Positions 60,743 to 64,000 of a stretch of DNA of 64,000 nucleotides are shown piece after piece. Positions within the stretch are counted from its first letter, which is position 1. Every line of letters begins with the position of its first letter. Location of the stretch: assembly GCF_016920785.2 (NCBI RefSeq), contig NW_024609879.1, positions 12,277,145-12,341,144 of the forward strand, read 5' to 3'. Under the pieces are notes generated by a model. The model was not told the DNA's origin. It did no database searches and saw only the letters and a program-made list of their open reading frames with translations. This DNA comes from Ixodes scapularis (lineage: Eukaryota; Arthropoda; Arachnida; Ixodida; Ixodidae). The position numbers and the translations under genes are program-made.

Positions 60743-61950
60743 GTTCCAATAACTCTGCCATTTTTTACTCCAGTGTATTCCATCTCATACTACTTTGACG
60801 ATATGTGTGTATTTAATAACATCTATATAGATAACGTTAAATTGCTGCCATCAAAGTAGGCTTTCGGGATATTCGTCCTAAAAACCTGGGTAATTGGTTA
60901 GCCACTTTAAAAAATTTATTGACGGCCTAGAAGTTTAAGTATGTGCCTTAAATGTGGAGGCAATGTATTTGCGTAGTCTGTGGTTTAACGTTCGTGTCCA
61001 TAGCATCTAGGTAGGTAGCCCGTGTCAGGTTGTTTTCGGTGAGCCAACTTTATATAAAAGGAAACCTCTAAATAACCTGTTGGAAGGCTTTTATGTGGTG
61101 GCCTTCTTAGAGGGCAAAATCAATTTACGTGACCGCAATAAAAAATATAAAAAAACTGACTTTTTGGGGAAGTGTTAGTTGCCATCGGCGTAATTTCGTG
61201 AACTGCCTGCTTCCTTCTTGTGAACCTTCGTTGAAATCAGCAACACCACTTCTAGTGTCTTATAATTTGACAAAAATTCACATTTTTGCAGAAATTGCTT
61301 TTTTATGTTATATAAGCGTCATCATAAACTAAGCACACGACGATGCAATTAGCAATAATTACCCAATTTTGGAATGACAATTCACTACTAATTTTTATCG
61401 GCCTCATAAACTTCCCCCTCCTCCCTCACCACGCATTTGAGGGGAACGTGTGTAGTCATAAACCAACACAATAAAGCCTGGCATAAGTATATTCGATCGG
61501 TTATAAATTTTCTATCCGCTTTAATCATACCTCAGTGTCATGTTTAGTGTTCCGACCTTTCCTGGATAGTAAACAATTCAGTATAACAGATCGAAGCAAC
61601 ATCACTTAAGAAGTCGCAGGCAGGGCATACAGAGATGTACTTGAAGAATTTGAGACACATAGCAATGTGCGAAGTAGGGCGAGTCGGTACATGATAATCA
61701 TATATAAAAAAACATGAAAGACACAAGGCGAACAAATTCTATTTCCGTGTTTCTTCTTTTTTTTTTCTTGTATTGTATTTTGTTCTAAGAAATTGAGGGT
61801 CTCCAGTCGGCGTTCTGTTTGTGAGTCTTCTACGTCCACTCGTTTACTTTTTTTTTGCGTTGGCATGCTCATTTTTATTACATTCTGAAGAGTAGACTCA
61901 CGCAATGTCAAACTGTTTTGAGTGGACGCAAAAAAGTTCGCGGCGAGAAG
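60743..61950. other. no gene seen
   Basis: AT-rich with scattered short frames. No repeats or motifs recognised. Confidence 0.45.
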
Positions 61951-61959
61951 TCGGTCTTG

Positions 61960-62136
61960 TGCAAAAATGGACTACTCCATAAAATACCTTTAGCTTGCGG
62001 TTTTAAGGAAGTCGGGCAAACTTCATGGTGTATCAATGACGGGTTAATAGAACATAAAAGAAACATGAGGAATAAGGCTGCAAATTTGGATTTGGCTGAA
62101 CATGAGGAAAAATGCGATAATTTTAGTGCACAATAA
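61960..62136 (+). pseudogene. Penelope-like element 6, GIY-YIG fragment
   Basis: The frame ending at 62136 reads, from about residue 40, Leu-His-Lys-Ile-Pro-Leu-Ala-Cys-Gly-Phe-Lys-Glu-Val-Gly-Gln-Thr, then Trp-Cys-Ile-Asn-Asp-Gly-Leu-Ile-Glu-His-Lys-Arg-Asn and Leu-Ala-Glu-His-Glu-Glu-Lys-Cys. This is the Penelope GIY-YIG layout, with Tyr-Ile-Gly reduced to Glu-Val-Gly. It is a separate family from copies A/B, closer to Penelope 2 in having Cys-Gly before the second motif. RT and tail are absent. It stops about 75 bp before the palindrome-rich repeat. Confidence 0.65.
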
Positions 62137-62210
62137 TCAGGAACAGAAATACTAGACCAAGATGTTGATAACAAGAAAATAGTTGTAAGAGGAACAATCC
62201 GGAAAAAAAA

Positions 62211-63260
62211 TGAAAGCCGTTTACAAATCCCTGTAACGTCGAATTAGAGCGCAGCTCCTGAGGAGGAGGGAAGGGCACTGGGGGGTGGGTTAAGTGACGT
62301 TGGGGGTCACGTGACCTTGTGGGGGTCACGTGACCATGGGTGTCACGTGACGATGCCGATGACGTCATCAGTGACGTTACTGATGACGTCAGTGATGATG
62401 ACGATAACGATACGGATGCCGGTGACGTCATTAGTGACGTCACTGATGACGTCATCAGTGATGAAGAGGATGCCAATGCGGATGCCGGTGACGTCATCGG
62501 TGACGTCACTAATGACGTCATCAGTGATGATGGCGATGACGATGCGGATGCCGGTGACGTCATCAGTGACGTCACAGATGACGTCATTAGTGGGGATGGC
62601 GTCAACGGTGGTCACGTGACCTCGGGGGGAGGGGGTCACGTGACCTTGGGAGGGGGGTCACGTGACCTGGGTAACCATCGTGACCCTCGTGAGGGTAACT
62701 CTCGTGACCCTCGTGAGGGTAACTTTCGTGACCCTCGTGAGGGTAACTCTCATTACCCTCGTGAGGGTAACTCTCGTAACTCTCGTGAGCCTCGTAAGGG
62801 TAACCCTTTTGAAGGCAACTAACCCTCGTAACCCTCGTGAAGGTTACGAGGGTTCGTAACCCTCGTAGCCCTCGTGATCCTCATGAGGGTAACCCGCATG
62901 AGAGTAACCCTCGTAACCCTCACGAGGGTTACGAGGGTTATTCGCGGTTACGCCGACGCCGACGGGGGGAGGGGGTCACGTGACTTCGGGGGGTGTCACG
63001 TGACTTCGGGGGGGGGGGGGGGGTCACGTGACCTCGGGGAGGGGGAGCCACGTGTCCTCGAGAGAGGGGGGTCACGTGACCTCGGGGGGGTCACGTGACT
63101 TGGGGAGCCACGTGACCTTGGGGAGGGGTTACGCGGCCTTGGGGGTCACGTGACCTTGGGGTGACCTTGGGGGTCACGTGATCTTGGAGTGACCTTGGTT
63201 ACGCCGACGGCGACGGCAACGCCGCTCAGGCCGGAAACGGGCGCCTAAGAGCTGCGCTCT
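62211..63260 (+). repeat. CRE/E-box palindrome repeat, fullest copy
   Basis: Left end TGAAAGCCGTTTACAAATCC, then TTAGAGCGCAGCTCCTGAGG (62242). The right end GGCGCCTAAGAGCTGCGCTC carries the inverse of TTAGAGCGCAGCTC, giving an internal inverted pair. Between them: E-box stretch 1 (TCACGTGA at 62305-62350), then a CRE array (62355-62600) of three units of about 72 bp, each with three TGACGTCA plus an earlier partial unit, 11 perfect TGACGTCA in all. Next are further TCACGTGA in G-rich context, a minisatellite of CCCTCGTGAGGG (62680-62945), more TCACGTGA to 63190, and the GGTTACGCCGACGGCGACGG module. I count about 13 TCACGTGA overall. No transposase. Confidence 0.8.
62680..62945. repeat. 24-bp minisatellite with palindromic CCCTCGTGAGGG
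   Basis: GACCCTCGTGAGGGTAACTC repeats about 24 bp apart from 62690 for five units. Further degenerate and inverted units follow (CCCTCGTAACCCTCGTGAAGG, ACGAGGGTT) to 62945. Each unit is itself an imperfect hairpin. Confidence 0.8.
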
Positions 63261-64000
63261 AAGAGAATAGTAAACTCTGTTTGTCAGGCCTCTATGCAAC
63301 TTTGTAGTATTTCAAAGAAAGTTTTGCAGCGCTTGTTTCGCATTGTTTTGATTGCACAATTTCTGCAAGTGCTTTGTTCATACCCTACATGGTCTTTCCT
63401 GTGTACTAGAAGTCGGAGTTAAGAGGTTCGGTCAAACAAGCAACTTATTCCTCCCCTATTATTCCCTTTTTGTGTGGTTGGTCGATTTCTTTTATTCTTT
63501 GTCCTAGAAAAAACTGTTTTGTTCGATCAAGACTCGATTGAAATTACCAGTGCGTAGATGACGCGCCAAGGATGCAAACGTTGGCTATATGTCATGGTGA
63601 CTTCTTTTTGTGCTCTATTTTGAGATAGCCGTCCAGAAGCTTTACGTCTAAACCAAACAAATATATCATTGTGTGCGTGTATGTCCGCGGCACTAGTGTC
63701 TCTTTTAAAACTCCATAATTTCGCTCTGGAGGACCTGTAAGGGAAGCTCCAACAGATTTTATAGCTGTCTAATTCATGGGCATCATCTGAATGCTGGTGA
63801 CTTCCTCAATCCGAAATGACATATTGTTCACCTAGATTTCGACTAGTTTGCTAAAAAAAATTAACTTTGAGTTGAATATTGAATCCGAAATTCATTTCCC
63901 ATATATATTGCTCACTTCGCCCCACCATCCCAACTTACGTCACCAACGGGAAGCATTGCGCACGGCTGCCGATCAGATACGCTCGCCTTCACCGTGATCG
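63261..64000. other. no gene seen
   Basis: Ordinary AT-rich sequence with no supported feature up to the window edge. Confidence 0.5.

Noticed and set aside
62123..62822. ORFs rich in Ser-Ser-Leu-Met-Thr or Asp-Val-Ile-Ser-Asp
   Set aside because: They translate the CRE array on both strands; open frames arise because the unit length is a multiple of three.

Overview
The window looks like repeat-dominated DNA from an animal nuclear genome, most plausibly a tick or other arachnid. This is an inference from the element mix: Ty3/gypsy, Penelope-like elements with GIY-YIG domains, CR1/Jockey-like LINEs, P-element-like THAP transposase, PIF/Harbinger and Tc1 relics, tRNA-headed SINEs and many MITEs. 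There is no operon structure, no ribosomal RNA and no intact single-copy host gene. The only host-like coding signal is one short stretch bounded by splice sites (58438-58577, minus strand).

Layout. 0-3 kb: a broken P-element-like transposase running off the left edge, then a second THAP fragment. 3.4-4.7 kb: a long foldback element next to a repeat packed with TGACGTCA and TCACGTGA palindromes. 6.3-7.75 kb: decayed gypsy gag. 9.2-10.1 kb: another copy of the palindrome-rich repeat and a PIF/Harbinger relic. 11.5-12.4 kb: a tRNA-derived SINE and a head-to-head palindrome made of its body. 13.6-22.2 kb: a decayed gypsy protease-RT-RNase H-integrase series broken up by two near-identical TTAA-flanked MITEs, a Tc1 derivative and a LINE. 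22.2-23.9 kb: inverted, permuted repeats. 25-29.3 kb: two Penelope relics, a LINE tail, a possible LTR, a TIR element and a SINE with a tRNA-Thr-like head.

33.4-45.0 kb is a Russian-doll block. A minus-strand LINE appears to be split by a head-to-head pair of Penelope copies. Each Penelope copy carries its own DNA element: a 1.4-kb element with CCCTATTG termini in one, and a 6.26-kb element with CCCTTACAG termini in the other. Both show CCCT termini and a 2-bp target duplication. The larger one in turn holds tandem repeats, a tRNA-like unit, a PIF-type MITE and a foldback. 45.0-48.0 kb: a second Penelope family, itself split by a palindrome built from Penelope tail sequence. 48.05 and 56.59 kb: inverted arrays of an ACGTCGGACGT repeat. 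49.7-51.5 kb: a second copy of the CCCTATTG element nested in another MITE. 54.2-55.6 kb: a satellite with a 196-bp period. 56.8-62.1 kb: two more Penelope relics, the exon candidate, a MITE and two unrecognised ORFs. 62.2-63.3 kb: the fullest copy of the palindrome-rich repeat.

Nothing here acts as a pathway. What the window records is the order of transposition events, and several elements (the 2-bp-TSD CCCT elements, the CRE/E-box repeat and the Penelope tail stem-loop) deserve a dedicated look. All family assignments rest on reading motifs by eye; no database search was run.
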